Shown piece by piece: positions 1 through 12,500 of a stretch of DNA of 64,000 nucleotides (the first letter of the stretch is position 1; every line of letters starts with the position of its first letter). The translations under genes were made by a program, and so were the position numbers. The stretch is from Lineus longissimus (taxonomy: Eukaryota > Nemertea > Pilidiophora > Heteronemertea > Lineidae): NCBI RefSeq assembly GCF_910592395.1, contig NC_088316.1:18786001-18850000 (forward strand). Reading direction: 5' to 3'. The notes under the pieces are model-generated. The model was not told where the DNA came from, made no database searches, and saw only the letters and a list, made by a program, of their open reading frames with translations.

Positions 1-98
1 TTAATGAATATTCTGTAACATGAGTAAGTCGAAAAATGCATGGGAAGTTCGGAAGCTGCTAATCCGTCTTGAACAGACACCGCTTGATACATACGCTA

Positions 99-3000
99 AC
101 TTGCTTCAGAGAGAGTGTGAGGACCGTGGGTTTCTTGTCTTGGCAGGCCCTGGTGATGTCGGTGGAGTTGACAATGGGTAAGAGCCACCTATAACGCCCA
201 TTGGCCTCATCAACGTTGCACATGAAGTCACGGGCGTGGCTGGCACTTTGGTAGAGTATAACGATACGCAGGGTTGAGCTCTGGAAACGCAAAAAAACAT
301 TTCAGTGTGGTTGTGGATGTGACGTGGTTGTCGTCCAATTTTTGAAAATGTAGGCTTGATGATTACCTACCTTAAGTACGCTGGCGACATTCTGATTCGT
401 GTCTTTCAAGTATAGACCTGCTGCTATACCTCTTGATTTCAACAAGTCCCTCAATACTGCACTCCCCTAAAGAACCAAAACAAAGCAATTACAACATGGA
501 CGAAGACCAGCATATTAGCCGAAACATGTGACCTTCAGGTTCACCTTCTGAAGGAAATCATACTTAAGCTCTTACACCAATTCACAGGAGGGACGATACT
601 GAGAATGTTGACAGTGAGCTATGTGACCGATAGGCTGCTACACTAATGCCTTATATGACAAATATTTGATATTGGTCGATCGCGACCATATGGTTCGTCA
701 TACATGTACATGCCAGATGAGTAAGAACGTGGGTATTCCTACATTTACCGTCCACCTGCAATCATATGTACATGTACGAGTACAAGATTTACTTGTAGGT
801 CGGAAATTAGCAACGAATAACACCTTTAGCATTCATATAGTAAAACGAATCACAAACCAATGAGCATTTTAGTTCACGAAACGTATCATAAAAGTTGGTT
901 CGTTCATCAATGACAAGCATTTGAAATATTATTTGGGACCCCACTGACTGTGACCCGTCACAGTGCCGTTAATGATCATATTTTATGTTTGACTGGACTT
1001 CATTCATGAGGTATGGCGTTGAGGCACTTTTGGCATATTATATAGTACAGTGGTGTGGTTCCACTGCATTAAAGCCATAGCCCCGTTATAGCACAGCTTG
1101 TTATCGATCTTGGCAAATCATTACCAAGTGATATTCCGAACCTCAGTGTATATTCAATTGTGAACGTTTGGTCCATACTCTTGGAATAATTCGACTTCAA
1201 CTAAAACAGCTCTCGTGGCTCTTGAGCTGGTGTAGATTGTACTAAAAGCTTGTGCAGTCTGGTAGATTATGCCAATAAAAATCACTTCAAGTGCGCATGT
1301 AATGCAGTAACACACATCTCACTTTTTCACCACAAGTAACGTGAACGTGGTAGTTTACTAGTTTTATGCAGAGGGACGTTTTAAAATTACGTGCAGCCAT
1401 GGAAACATGACAGTCTTACAAACTGCAGTCTACGGATAGGCGTTCAAGGTGGGTCTCTATCGAGGATGTCTCGTATCGGCGGCTGGGTTTCAGAGGCTCC
1501 ATACTCCGGCGCAGTGATAGAAGTCGATCCTATGAAATGCTTTACAATATGCTTGAATATTTTGTCTGCTTTGAAGATTGAGGCTAGATCTCCGATAATC
1601 GACATGAAGCTTATCCAAATGTCAAATGAAGCTCACCTTTTCATAAATATGGCCCTCCTGGAATACTATGGCAACCTCGCCCCACCCTTGCCGTATAATC
1701 AGAGAAATCAAGGCTGGGTGGAGTGAAGAAAGTGTTGGGCGGAAGTTGATTACAAGGTTGGATGAGGAGACGAAGGTAGATTCGAAAATGATCTGCAAGA
1801 GGAATGAGATACACTGCACTGGTGGATTAAGGGGTGGCGCATGATACCTGAAAAAGCCATGACCGATGAAGCCAACTCTATCAATCTTGCAATGGCTTGA
1901 GCCAATGAATTCTAGATAATTGGTTAGCAGAACCAAATATTTGTCGAACAATATTGCATCGAAAAAGTCAATACAAACGGGACAAATTATGAGCAATAGT
2001 TTCCGATTGTCACGGTCTATTTTTGTTTGCACGTAAAAGAGAAATTTGCGAGTCTAATCCAGTTCTCTAAGTCACACCTTTCTGTAAAGGTAAAACGTAT
2101 TATGCCAATGATCAAATGGGTGCCTAAATAAACCAATTTTGATTCTGTTTTTAAGGAGTTTAAAGGCTTATTTGCTTTAGGCCTATTGAAATTCCCCGTT
2201 CTTGTTCGGATTCCGTACGGGAACATGATTTCTTTATTGGGTACCGTAACATACCTTAATAATAGGACAGTAATCAGGCATATGACTGGTATGCATATCA
2301 CTGACATCTTAGAAAGGATTTTAAGGTATAGTTTACGTATATACACGCGCCTTGGTCGGTCGGTTGGTCATGTCTGATATGTAGGGGCGAATCCGAGGCG
2401 GGCGAACCGGAAACCATTTCAAAAGAGGGTCTTTATTCGAAGATCTTGTCTGCCATCATCTATCCCAAACACAGCAACCTTTGATATTTGACACTGACAC
2501 TGTGCATCTTACTTCAAAAGCGCATCATGACCAGACCGGGGGCCTTTCTGCATATCTGTTTCCGTAGCCAGCATCTGCCCAAGTTTGATTATGAATGCCA
2601 ACAAAATGTATGAATATGAACCTGATACAGAACTGAGAATGGGCCATCGTGATGACGGGGATCACCCCTGAATCACTGGGGCGTTGAAGACCCCTGTCAT
2701 TCGAAACCCGTTATCAGTGTCGGATGGCCGGGGGATGTCTTTCTTAACGTGGAACATAACCATCAGGAGCAGATAATGCAGATGAATGAAAGATACCATT
2801 ATGATGGCCCTTTCATGGAATAACATCGGGGACTAAGATCTAAGGATCCAAAAGATTCAAACTGAACCCCTATTAAAGGGATATAGCGGCCCAGTAGCGT
2901 CTTGTTCCTTCTTGTGTTTGATCCGTCATCTTGGTGGATATATATTTTTTTCCATTTCCAGTTGTACTCTCAAGAAGTCTCCTGGTTGGTGCGTCGAAGC

Positions 3001-6000
3001 GCGAATTTGGCGAGAGTAGTGTTTGAATTGAGTTCCTTAACTGGCTTTACTGTAGTGATCTCCGGGTGGGTAACTCAGTTCGTTCAGCTTTAATGGACGG
3101 ACTCACCTGGGGAAGAACTTCACCACTGCTGGTTGACTGACATCCTCCGCCTAGGAGTATGATGTTCGAACCCACGGTTGCTATGGCATCTACTGCGACC
3201 CCCGCCTCGATCTCGACATTGCACTGAAGAAACAAGAGTATTACCTGTGAAATTATTAGCTCTGGGTTTTTTACATGTTTTTGTTAGATATCCATTAACA
3301 TGTGTTAAGAGCTTGGGTGTAGTCGCCGATTGTCGTCCGCTTATATAATATTGACCTCGCGACATTTGAAAAATTCGCCTGTGCATAGCCTATAGACTGA
3401 ATGTTGGCGATATATATTCATAATCGATTTGACAGAACAATATGATACGCATCATGGAATTCCACTTCATCATTGCGTTGCCGTTAAGTGCACGATGACT
3501 CATGTGATACTGTTTCTTACCAATAAAAGCAGAAACTGGTTCAATTCATACAAGTACAGCGGCAAAATACATTGAGGTAGCATTCACGGTTCTAATACAT
3601 GTACACCATGACGATACAACGGAGAAAGTTGAATTGATAAATTGCAGTGGTGGTGGGCAGATCTAGCGGGTAAAAAAGCTGACTGGATACACTCACAATA
3701 CTGCAATGGGATACTGTAGACTGTCTGGTGCAATAGCGAGTCTTATTCGATTCGGTCGTATAAGTCTCCAAACATCTGTAAATACGCCCCACCCACAGAG
3801 AGTCGTTAGCCTGCATTGCAGATAATTGCACTTAAAGGAACAACCGGAGGGCAAATAAACAACGACATTTCGTCTGGAACTAGGATCATCTCTTGCCTTT
3901 ACGCGACTGTCCCAAAATATCATCACATCGAAAGAAAAAACTAGTCCCTTTTGTGAACTCATTTTATCTCGACAAGATACTATAACTCGAGCTATTGACG
4001 GGGACAATTCCCACAGAGCTAAGTCAATAGCTGTAAGCAGGAACAAAATAAGATGTTATCTTAATGGTTAAACCGTTGAATAAATTCGTTTTCACGCTAC
4101 TATCCGGTCCCTGGGCAGATTAACCCGAAATATCTTAACTTTTTCAGTAGAAATGATAACATATTGGGGATGTTCTGGTATTAGAATGGCACATCGGTTC
4201 AAATGTAAATGCATTCTGTGTAATCATCTCTATTTGAACCATTTTACTTGAATAGCAGTCAAGCCGCCCACATGGAAATACACAAACACGTCGTATAACC
4301 ATGACAGGACCCTGAGGTAACCTTTTCATCGCGAAATCATTATTGTAAATGAAAGAATCAATGTATATATTACAAAGAAATGTTAACCATTGTTCTATCA
4401 CCCGCATGGTTGTCGAGGTACACGATTATTTAATTGTACCCACTTACCAAATACGATGAGGTCCACGGCGAAGATAGCATAACGGTAATTACAGCATGTA
4501 GATTCCTATAATGGGTCTATAATCACCGAGGACTAATCCACTATGACAAGATAAGTAAGACAGAAATCAGTAGAATATGGGGATTACATATTTTTGGTTT
4601 TTGACAAGGAGAGATTTTTAGGGTCACTACATTTTAAACTGACAAACTGGCGATATATTGGATAACTTTACCGGAATGCGATAGGCAGATTTAAACCTCA
4701 CCACACACATTTTCATCGACTTTTGCATGTCTGGGTGCAAGTGTGGCGTAAAATAACAAAGCACTGCTAGTGCATTGTCGCAATCACTCTCAGTATGAAA
4801 CTGCCCAAGTTTAAACAATTTGTGACATGAGATTTGGCAAAACACGTGGACAAGCGCCCGAACTACGCGCACTTGACTATGCTTGAGGTTGAAGGGCTCT
4901 CATAAGACTAGTCGAATCTCAAGACAACCACTCGAAAATAGAACATGCTGTCGATCGAAATATTTTCCCTTGGGTGAAAGTGATGGTGTGGTGAAGCAGT
5001 CAGCATGTTGTGTCTTTTTGGCCACATGCTCACAAAATCGAACAAATCAGGTTGGCACGAAACAAACACTGAATCACTGGATTCCTCACCACATGTCATG
5101 ACAAGGATGAAGTGATAGCCTACACTTACAACCCTTAGAAGAAATTTAGAAAAAAAAATTATTCAGGTATTTTGCCAACTGTTGATTGTCAGTTTCCTTC
5201 CATAGCAAGCCTTCAGATCGAAGCAAGGCCTGGTGAGACGTCCAGCGCTACGCGCATGAATACAAAGATAGCGCGGTATGTTACACCAGGGAGGTGTGAT
5301 ATTACTAGAACTCGCTCTCCATGACATCTCCTGATTTAACAAGAGAGAAAGCTGGTATCCGCGGTCAGCAGCTGACTCAGGGACACCGGAGATTGAGGGA
5401 GTACCAGACAAGAAAAGATCAACTTTGTATACGATATGTAAATCAATCCAATTACATGTATAGAATCGCAAGCTTGTTCAACAATACCCGTCCACAGGAA
5501 TCTGACTACAATCAAAAATGCCTTACCATTGTTAAACGGTCAATTTAACCCTGTCTAGTGTTACCCGAAGTGCCCCAACACCTTTCGGGTGAGAATGTTA
5601 GGCTTGGGGTGTCAAATTAAAGCGATCGGTTGTTCAATAGAAGACACGACTTTCCTTGCTCTTGGTTACAGAACGGCTTCAGGAAGTTCTTACAACTTGA
5701 CTAATTAGTCAACGGAAATCATTTGCCATTCTTGCAAATACAGTTGTTGAGTGTGTGCTGGACCAAATCAGCAAAGCCGAAAATGAGACAAAGCGTTTTA
5801 TTCTCGTTTCTGTGGTGGAATTTCACGACCAAGTGTTAACTTTCAGATACCTTGAATGCGGCCACCGGAAAGTGGTCCAAATTTAACTGAGATTTAAAGG
5901 ATTATGACTGTCTCTTGATCGTTGAGAGTTTGATTCAAATCATCAAAGGAATATCCTCGTCCGAAACACGATGTATGGGTAAATGCCGAATACATGTAGC

Positions 6001-7520
6001 TCACAAGAAATGGCGTTCACATGTACTAGGTTCAAGGTTGGAAGATAAAATCGCCAGAATCCAACCCTTGAGTTGAAGGGCGTGTACCCCACACGACAAA
6101 GAGACTTTCGAATTCGGCGACCGTCGCCACTAGACAATAGAAACTGATATATCAAAATTTGAACAAGCTCTTTAATGCACGCTTTGCCTGCCTATTTTAA
6201 AGGGATAAGTTGACATCTGCCATCGCCGCGGCCCAAAAGGAAAAGTTATGAAAAGTGAATTAGGATTCTTGAAAGTACATGCCTTTTCACACGTTCCTGA
6301 CGCGAATATTCTTACACTCGATGTAAACATATAGGCTGGAATTGATGACGGTGAAACTGACCTTATAGCTACGCGGATAGAGTATAGCCCAAACAGCCTC
6401 TCTGCGGTGTTCGAGTGTCAGGTGGTGTGAAGGAGAAATGTATTGCCCGCAGCTGTACAATGATTCGAACATACATTCTTGTCACCACTCGTGACTTCAA
6501 TTTAATGAATCAATACTGCACCAATTCTAAGTACCGAAAGTGGCACTCTGTATATTATGTAGCCTACCCTGCGCATCTGCACAATCTCACTATGAGAGTC
6601 GAAAGCGTTGCCAGAAGTTCCTGTAGGAGTTCTGCAGAATTCACGTCGATATCGTGCTGAGACGAAAAACAACTTGGCGTATACATGTATTATACCAGCT
6701 ATAAACAGATCTGACTATATATCCTGAAGTATAACATGTCAATGGGGTCAAAGAAACCTTCCATGACATGTTTTGATGACTCGTACACGTTTCATGGAAG
6801 TGCATTCATATAACATAATAAGAGCGTTCGTGAAAATGATTGATGCGATCGAAGACTACAAATCATTGAGGTATCTATGCATGGTAGGTATGCGACACAA
6901 TATAAGCTGCATAAAAGCTAAGTTTGTCAACACCGATAACACGTTGATGAATGGACAGCCTTCCCTGACCTACCCTGCCTACGTAGGGCCTTCATGACAA
7001 AAGGCCAATGAGTCCGGCGATCCTAACCGATGGCTTGGTATTGACGGGTAATGTCATTATATTATACCATATCTGACTTGGGGATCTTATAGAACAGACC
7101 AGATGAATGTATGTGTGACGATTGCCTTAGACTCAGACTGCACTTCATGATAAGACATGCAGCCTTGTCAAAGTTTCGCAGTTCAGCGGAGGACATTCGA
7201 GAGAAGTTTTAGAATTCTTCCTTGTCCTTGGTCATCATTTAGACCATTTTATTTTACCGTGGCCGTACCTCGTTTACAACTTGACTTACCATTGAATCAT
7301 TATGGGCAAACTGTATATCAGTTGGATTCTTAATTCTCCTCATGGCCAGTCTTGCCCCGGCGAGCTCGGCATACCCCCTGGATGCCTGCCGCCCTGTCAG
7401 CGGGAATAGTCCTTGCACATGCAGTTCCAAGTTGGTCGCACATCTCACCAAGTTTATAGCACCAAGAAAAAGAGCAATGTGAACCAGGGTAGCTAAGGCA
7501 GAGGGTCTAGGGTGGAACAT
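99..7520 (-). CDS. GABA-B receptor-like class C GPCR, N-terminal exons (partial)
   Basis: Five phase-0 exons read on the minus strand: 7290-7520, 3107-3223, 1637-1792, 371-466 and about 99-280; the gene continues past base 1. All have AG acceptors and GT donors (gtaagt, gtgagt, gtgagc, gtaggt). The last donor is uncertain (gttagc or gtatgt). Exon 1 starts at the ATG at 7520 and encodes a signal peptide (hydrophobic run near residues 9-25), then LHVQGLFPLTG, the usual opening of a GABA-B-type extracellular lobe. Across the exon 1/2 join the protein reads HNDSM-CNVEIEAG, then LLGGGCQSTSS, matching the family's conserved G-x-C segment. Exon 3 carries an INFRPTLSS block like the family's FFRT-P motif, then HPALISLIIRQGWGEVA. 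Exons 4-5 give a Rossmann-like strand (LRIVILYQSASHARDFMC). About 260 residues are visible, all within a periplasmic-binding-protein-like ligand lobe; the 7TM part lies outside the window. The sequence is divergent, so ligand identity is unknown. Another receptor with an ANF-type ligand domain is the alternative. Confidence 0.78.
3224..7289. other. Long first intron of the receptor gene
   Basis: Four kilobases between receptor exons 1 and 2. I found no exon-like open frame with splice sites on either strand and no clear mobile element. Short open frames here have no recognisable similarity. Confidence 0.55.
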
Positions 7521-8241
7521 ATCCGTTTGTGACCAGAGTGTTAAGACTTTTTTAAATGTCACTTTTAGTCTTGATACACAGCGAGTAATCCATTTCTTTG
7601 AGCAAATTCCTTATCACAAACAAATTTGAAGTAGAGATATAGTTGATTTCTGGTTGTTTAGGGTGATTTGTTTTGTTTCTGAGCTAGCGAATCAATTGTA
7701 AGAAAGGTATACAGGTAAAAGCCATTGTCAGCTTGAATGTAAAAACTCATGTTTGGTACACCACATGTTGATGCCTTGAATAAATGAATTGTGGAAAGCG
7801 GCATTCAATATCCCATGACCGCACCGTGGGACTTTCATTCATACTAATTGATCTCTTTGTTTCCTGTTTCCGAACGCGTTCATATACTCCTAATGATTTG
7901 AATGATCTAGTCTCATCACATCCTCGCTTATCCTCGTGAAAAACTCGCCGATGTATTCCTGAATTCACTGAGAGAGCACTGAACCGCCCTCCGCCCTCGA
8001 ACGCTCAGGACCGACTGACAATAATCATGCAGCGAAAGCATTGTCACGAAACCATTGGGGAACGATCAATAGGGTTTGCTATCAATGCAAACAGACCAAA
8101 GCACTTAAAAACAAATTTAACTGGCGAGTGCTAATCCTGGCTAAATTAGTTGATTTATGATTACAAACTTTATTCACAGATTTTAATCATTCAAAGTCCA
8201 TTTCAAACGGACACCAGACCCGGGAATTCTGAGGTGTGTGT

Positions 8242-8262
8242 GGGGTGGGGTGGGACGGGGGG
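8242..8262 (+). other. Potential G-quadruplex motif
   Basis: Four G-runs with loops of one or two bases (GGGG-T-GGGG-T-GGG-AC-GGGGGG) on the plus strand. It lies about 720 bp upstream of the receptor start codon and 1.3 kb before the first placed PHF14 exon. The motif is seen directly; folding and function are inference. Confidence 0.5.
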
Positions 8263-8826
8263 AGTGGAACTTCTCATAATGTGTAAAGAACATCATTTCC
8301 AAAGTGTTGTGTTTGATTAATGCCTTCCCCGAGCCTCTCCTTCTACCTTTCAGTAACTTGCACAACCCGTGCCAGCTATTTGGCCATGGGTTGGGCTAGG
8401 AAACACAGGCCCGTTGCGGTGGAAAACAGTAATGTCCTCGTATTTCACTTTCGCTCCGGAGTCTTTGAACAGGGTTGGGCGGCCCAGAATTATTTTCCCT
8501 CACAAGGGATACTGTGAAAGGGAACACCTTTCTGGCCACCCTGTAGAGTTCCACGAGTTTCCTCATCAACCTCAGGGAGGCCAATGATTTTGACCGGCCC
8601 CAGCTGGCGCCATCTGAGCTAAAAAGGCGAAACGACTTGGAAATTCCCCTCATTTTCAGGGGGAAATGGGGGACGAGTTTATCCCTGTAACCCTACTTAC
8701 TTTCTTTATATTCAGTGCAAATTCTCTCGGCATTATGGTTTTGACCCCATACGTTGCTGGTACGTTGCAGGTCAAGTGTCTATGCTGCCATCTCTTAGTG
8801 ATGAAAATAACTAGTAGTCCCGGCAC

Positions 8827-9264
8827 GTGGAGGATCTAGGCTCTAATGTAGTCGAGGACGAGTTTCATTTTTTTGCACGATGTCCATCTATCAAGAAACT
8901 AAGAGACGAGTATCTCATAGATATCAATTTTTATAAAGGCAGTCAGCTGTTTTCAAATATGGATTTTATTTCTACATTGAGTAGGCCTAGTACTGACAAC
9001 AAGATTATTTTAGACACTGCTATTTTAAAATGTAGGGCTAAGGCCTTTGAACAAAGGCAAACAGCTTCAGGAGCATTGACAATGTGTTAACAATTCATTA
9101 TGGTTTTATAATACTTTTAACAGCAATATACATGTATTTTTTTCTTCTTTTTTAAATGTCTTTGTGTGTATTTTATTTGTCAAGTGGACTGACGTAGTCC
9201 AAGGCCGTAGTCCTTGGCCGTAGTCCTTTAATAGTTGTGAAATAAATTGAATTGAATTGAATAT
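8827..9264 (+). mobile_element. 3' fragment of a non-LTR (LINE) retrotransposon
   Basis: An open frame of about 87 codons contains VEDEFHFFARCPSIKKLRDEYL. This is the C-terminal cysteine-rich block that follows the reverse transcriptase in many LINEs (compare V-E-D-E-x-H-F-x-x-x-C-P). The stop at 9088-9090 is followed by about 150 bp of 3' UTR with a small hairpin (CCAAGG/CCTTGG at 9199-9217). It ends in a short tandem ttgaa tail at 9241-9264, a tail type common in CR1/L2-like elements. The reverse transcriptase core and 5' end are missing, so this is a dead 5'-truncated copy. The clade is not determined. Confidence 0.68.
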
Positions 9265-9573
9265 AGGCTCCACAATACCACAGATATGATCAGCCAACAA
9301 GCCTCGGACGGCGTTGACGCTAGTGTCGGCTTTCTTTACCGTAATTAGCATTCTTAATCGACGAGAATTAATGGCTTGCGTTACTTTGAACCGCGTCAAA
9401 AATGCGAGTCAGATTCTGCATGGATTTGTCATTTGTCATCATCATCTATTTTCGCCAGGTCCCTTCACCAATGCATGCACCATGATATGCATTAACAGCA
9501 TTGTTCTCTAGATAAGAAAGTGCATTCTCCAAGCAGATCGGCAGAAATGATCGCAGGATATTGTTTATTTCAG

Positions 9574-12500
9574 GTGACCGAGATCCCAAGAAGCGTCGTG
9601 TGAAACCTGTCCAGAAACACCTCCTTCAAGTTGACTTTGGCGAAGATGACAGTGCAGAAGACAGTGATTTCAAGGTAGATCCTAATGCTGACAGTGATGA
9701 AGGTAAGTAATTGACAAGGTCTTCAAGCACTTGTCTCTTGTCTTGCAAATAACTCTGATGTTAGGGGTGTCACAATACAAACACTTGGGAAAAGAAGGGA
9801 ATGACTCAATATTTTGCAACAGCTCTTCCACTCTCCTTGACCATTATGATCTAGTTCTACACAACACTACACTTGGGAATTAGGAATTTATTTGAATGAT
9901 AATTTAAAAATTGGTCATATTTTTCAGAGGAAGAGGTAATTGCTGGAAGCCATTCTGAGAAGGATGAGAAGAGTGATGAGAGTGATGAAGGTGATGAAGA
10001 GGAGAAAGATGATGAATCAGACATGTCAGAATCCGACTCTGTGCAGGATTCAGATGAATCTGACAATGACGACCGTCAGAGCAGCACCGAGAGTGACAGC
10101 TCTGAACCTGGTGGGAAGACGCAAGATATGCTGATCTCGTGGGGGGATGGAGATAGTGAAGATGATGAAGATTATGTGCCACCAGACCAGCGCACAGACA
10201 GCAAGCCTCCAACACCCTCTGGCAAGGGAGAGGCTGTACCACACCGCAAGGAGGATATCAAGGTGACTATATCATTCTAAAGCAATGATTTAATGCAAAT
10301 ATATATGCAGTCCAAAACATCAGGCAGTTAAGGGGGAGTTGTATGAAATAACACCCACTGCACTCATGACCATGTTTACAGGGTTTAGAGGGCTTTTGAA
10401 CATATGGTTAGTTTTCATACATTTACTTTACCATTGTGTAAACTGAATAGCGCCACTGATAATGAAAATGAAGCTCTATTTTCGTGAGTTCAAGGAACCA
10501 TACTTAAAGCTTGTGATATGTTTTTCAGGACCGCCTCAAATCTATGGTAAGAATAGTGAAGTGCACTGCAGTTGTAAAAATGATAACTACCGTATAGTGT
10601 TTGGGTATTTCTTCTAATCCAGTCCTCTAATCTCCCAAGTCTCCTGATCCCACATTAACACTCAGCTCCTTGATTTACAAGCAGTGACTGTGCATTTTGC
10701 AGGCAGTGCTTCTATTGGACTAACAAGATGTCCAAGAACATACTTACATACCATTTTAGACGGCATTTCGGAATATGAATATAGCCGTTACTGATGTATT
10801 GTTGTTCACTTGTAAATACATTCCTATCACTCCTACTGATACCATCAGTATCAAAGTTTGAATGTTTGAGCATCTGGGCATTGCTACTGGGTATGCATAT
10901 ACATGTACTAAACATTTCCACTGATTGGCCTTAGCGATACACGTTGGATCACTGATGTACAATGAGTCTTATGACAGGGTGCATGCAAGAATCCTGTGAT
11001 ACTATTGCAGTCTTTTTGAGAAACACTTAACCGGGACACACAAAATGGCATTGGTGATGTCATCCAGTGCATTGTGATAAGGCTTTGTCGCTGTCCGAAT
11101 TGTTCTCTGAGGGCATTTGCGATGTTTCATAACTGGCATTACTAGCACATGGCTATGCTTTTGATTGTGCCATGTAGAACAATGTTTATGATTTCAGTTG
11201 ATAGAAGGCATTGTGATAAACTCGTGTTTATATCATTATGTCTATTTCGCAGAAAGAATGGCACTTATGGGATACTTGCATACCCTGTAATAGCGCAGTG
11301 TCCGTCGTCGTCGTCACCTGTCATTGTGATGTCGTCTTCATCCGTTACTTTTTACAAGAACAATGGCATGTGTCTTAAACTGCTAGGGCTTCTCATCTGT
11401 TGACTTGAAACTTTCTATGCATGTATGGTAAATGTACGTGCTCCTGTAGCCTGGTCATCTGGTAACTGGTGGGAGGATTACCAGGGAGTTAGAGCAGTGC
11501 ACTGGGAAGTGGTGGTGAAGGTATAAACCATGGCTTTCTTGAGCCAATCCAGGGAGGTACATGTAATCCAGTGGTGGATGTTGCAGTTCTCCCAGTTTTT
11601 ATGCTGATCTTAAATCACGTTGTTGATCACGGTGTCAGTCTTGCTTATTCTAAAAAGCAACAACATGTTAGTTTTTCATGTCTGCACAATCCAAGGGACT
11701 GACCCTTTCAGCCCTCGGCCCCTGTTTGCCCCTCCTTGGTCTATAGTTGGTTGTTAACTTTCAAATTGGTCTGTCTACTCTTATCTAGATCAGTGGTGAA
11801 TACACTCAAGTGGTCACTCCTGGGAAGAAGTTGAAGATTGTCATCTGCCAAGTTTGTCTCGGTGACATCAGCGTAGAAGAGGATGAAATCGTGGAGTGTG
11901 ACGGGTGTGGTGTCTCCGTCCATGAAGGTACAGAATGCTAGCTGGGTCAACTACTTTTTGCGCACCATCGGGTTAGCCACTTGTCATCTCATTGCCAACA
12001 TAAGTCCTTCCCTTTACAGAACGACATACGTGTAGCATTATATTACAAAATGGCATAGGAAAAGAGTGTCTACTTTTAGAGTGAGACAATGTACTGGACC
12101 CGGCTTTGGGAATAAACATCTTTAAATTAAATCTGTTATTTTCCTTCAGGTTGCTATGGTATCAGTGAGAATCAGTCCGCTGCCAGTACAGAATCATCTG
12201 CAAGTACTGAACCATGGTTCTGTGATGCTTGCAAGGCTGGTGTTGAACAACCGGTAGGTACAGTCACAGTTTCCTCATGATCACCCAAGTGGTGACCATC
12301 CATACGCCAGCTGTCGTCATTTACGTCACCATATAACTTCAATGCAGGAATGTACACAGTTTATTACAAGACCACTCTTTCATGTATATACTTCATTTAT
12401 CAATACCCAATACATTCACTGTGATTATGTTTCAGCATTGCGAGTTGTGCCCTAATCCGGGTGGAATATTCAAGGAAACTGATGCCGGAAAGTGAGTCTG

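Larger units (their letters stand above)
7521..9573. other. Region between the receptor gene and PHF14
   Basis: Divergent interval between the receptor start codon (minus strand) and the first PHF14 exon I could place (plus strand). It holds a G-quadruplex motif near 8.25 kb, a LINE 3' fragment at 8.8-9.26 kb, and presumably the promoters of both genes. The PHF14 initiator exon should also lie here: the family protein starts with a very short N-terminus just before the KKRR-VKP block. I could not identify it. Confidence 0.5.

Noticed and set aside
8396-8653. Minus-strand frames with phrases such as ILGRPTLFKDSG
   Set aside because: Faintly like a mobile-element protein, but split by stops in each frame and not assignable to any family.
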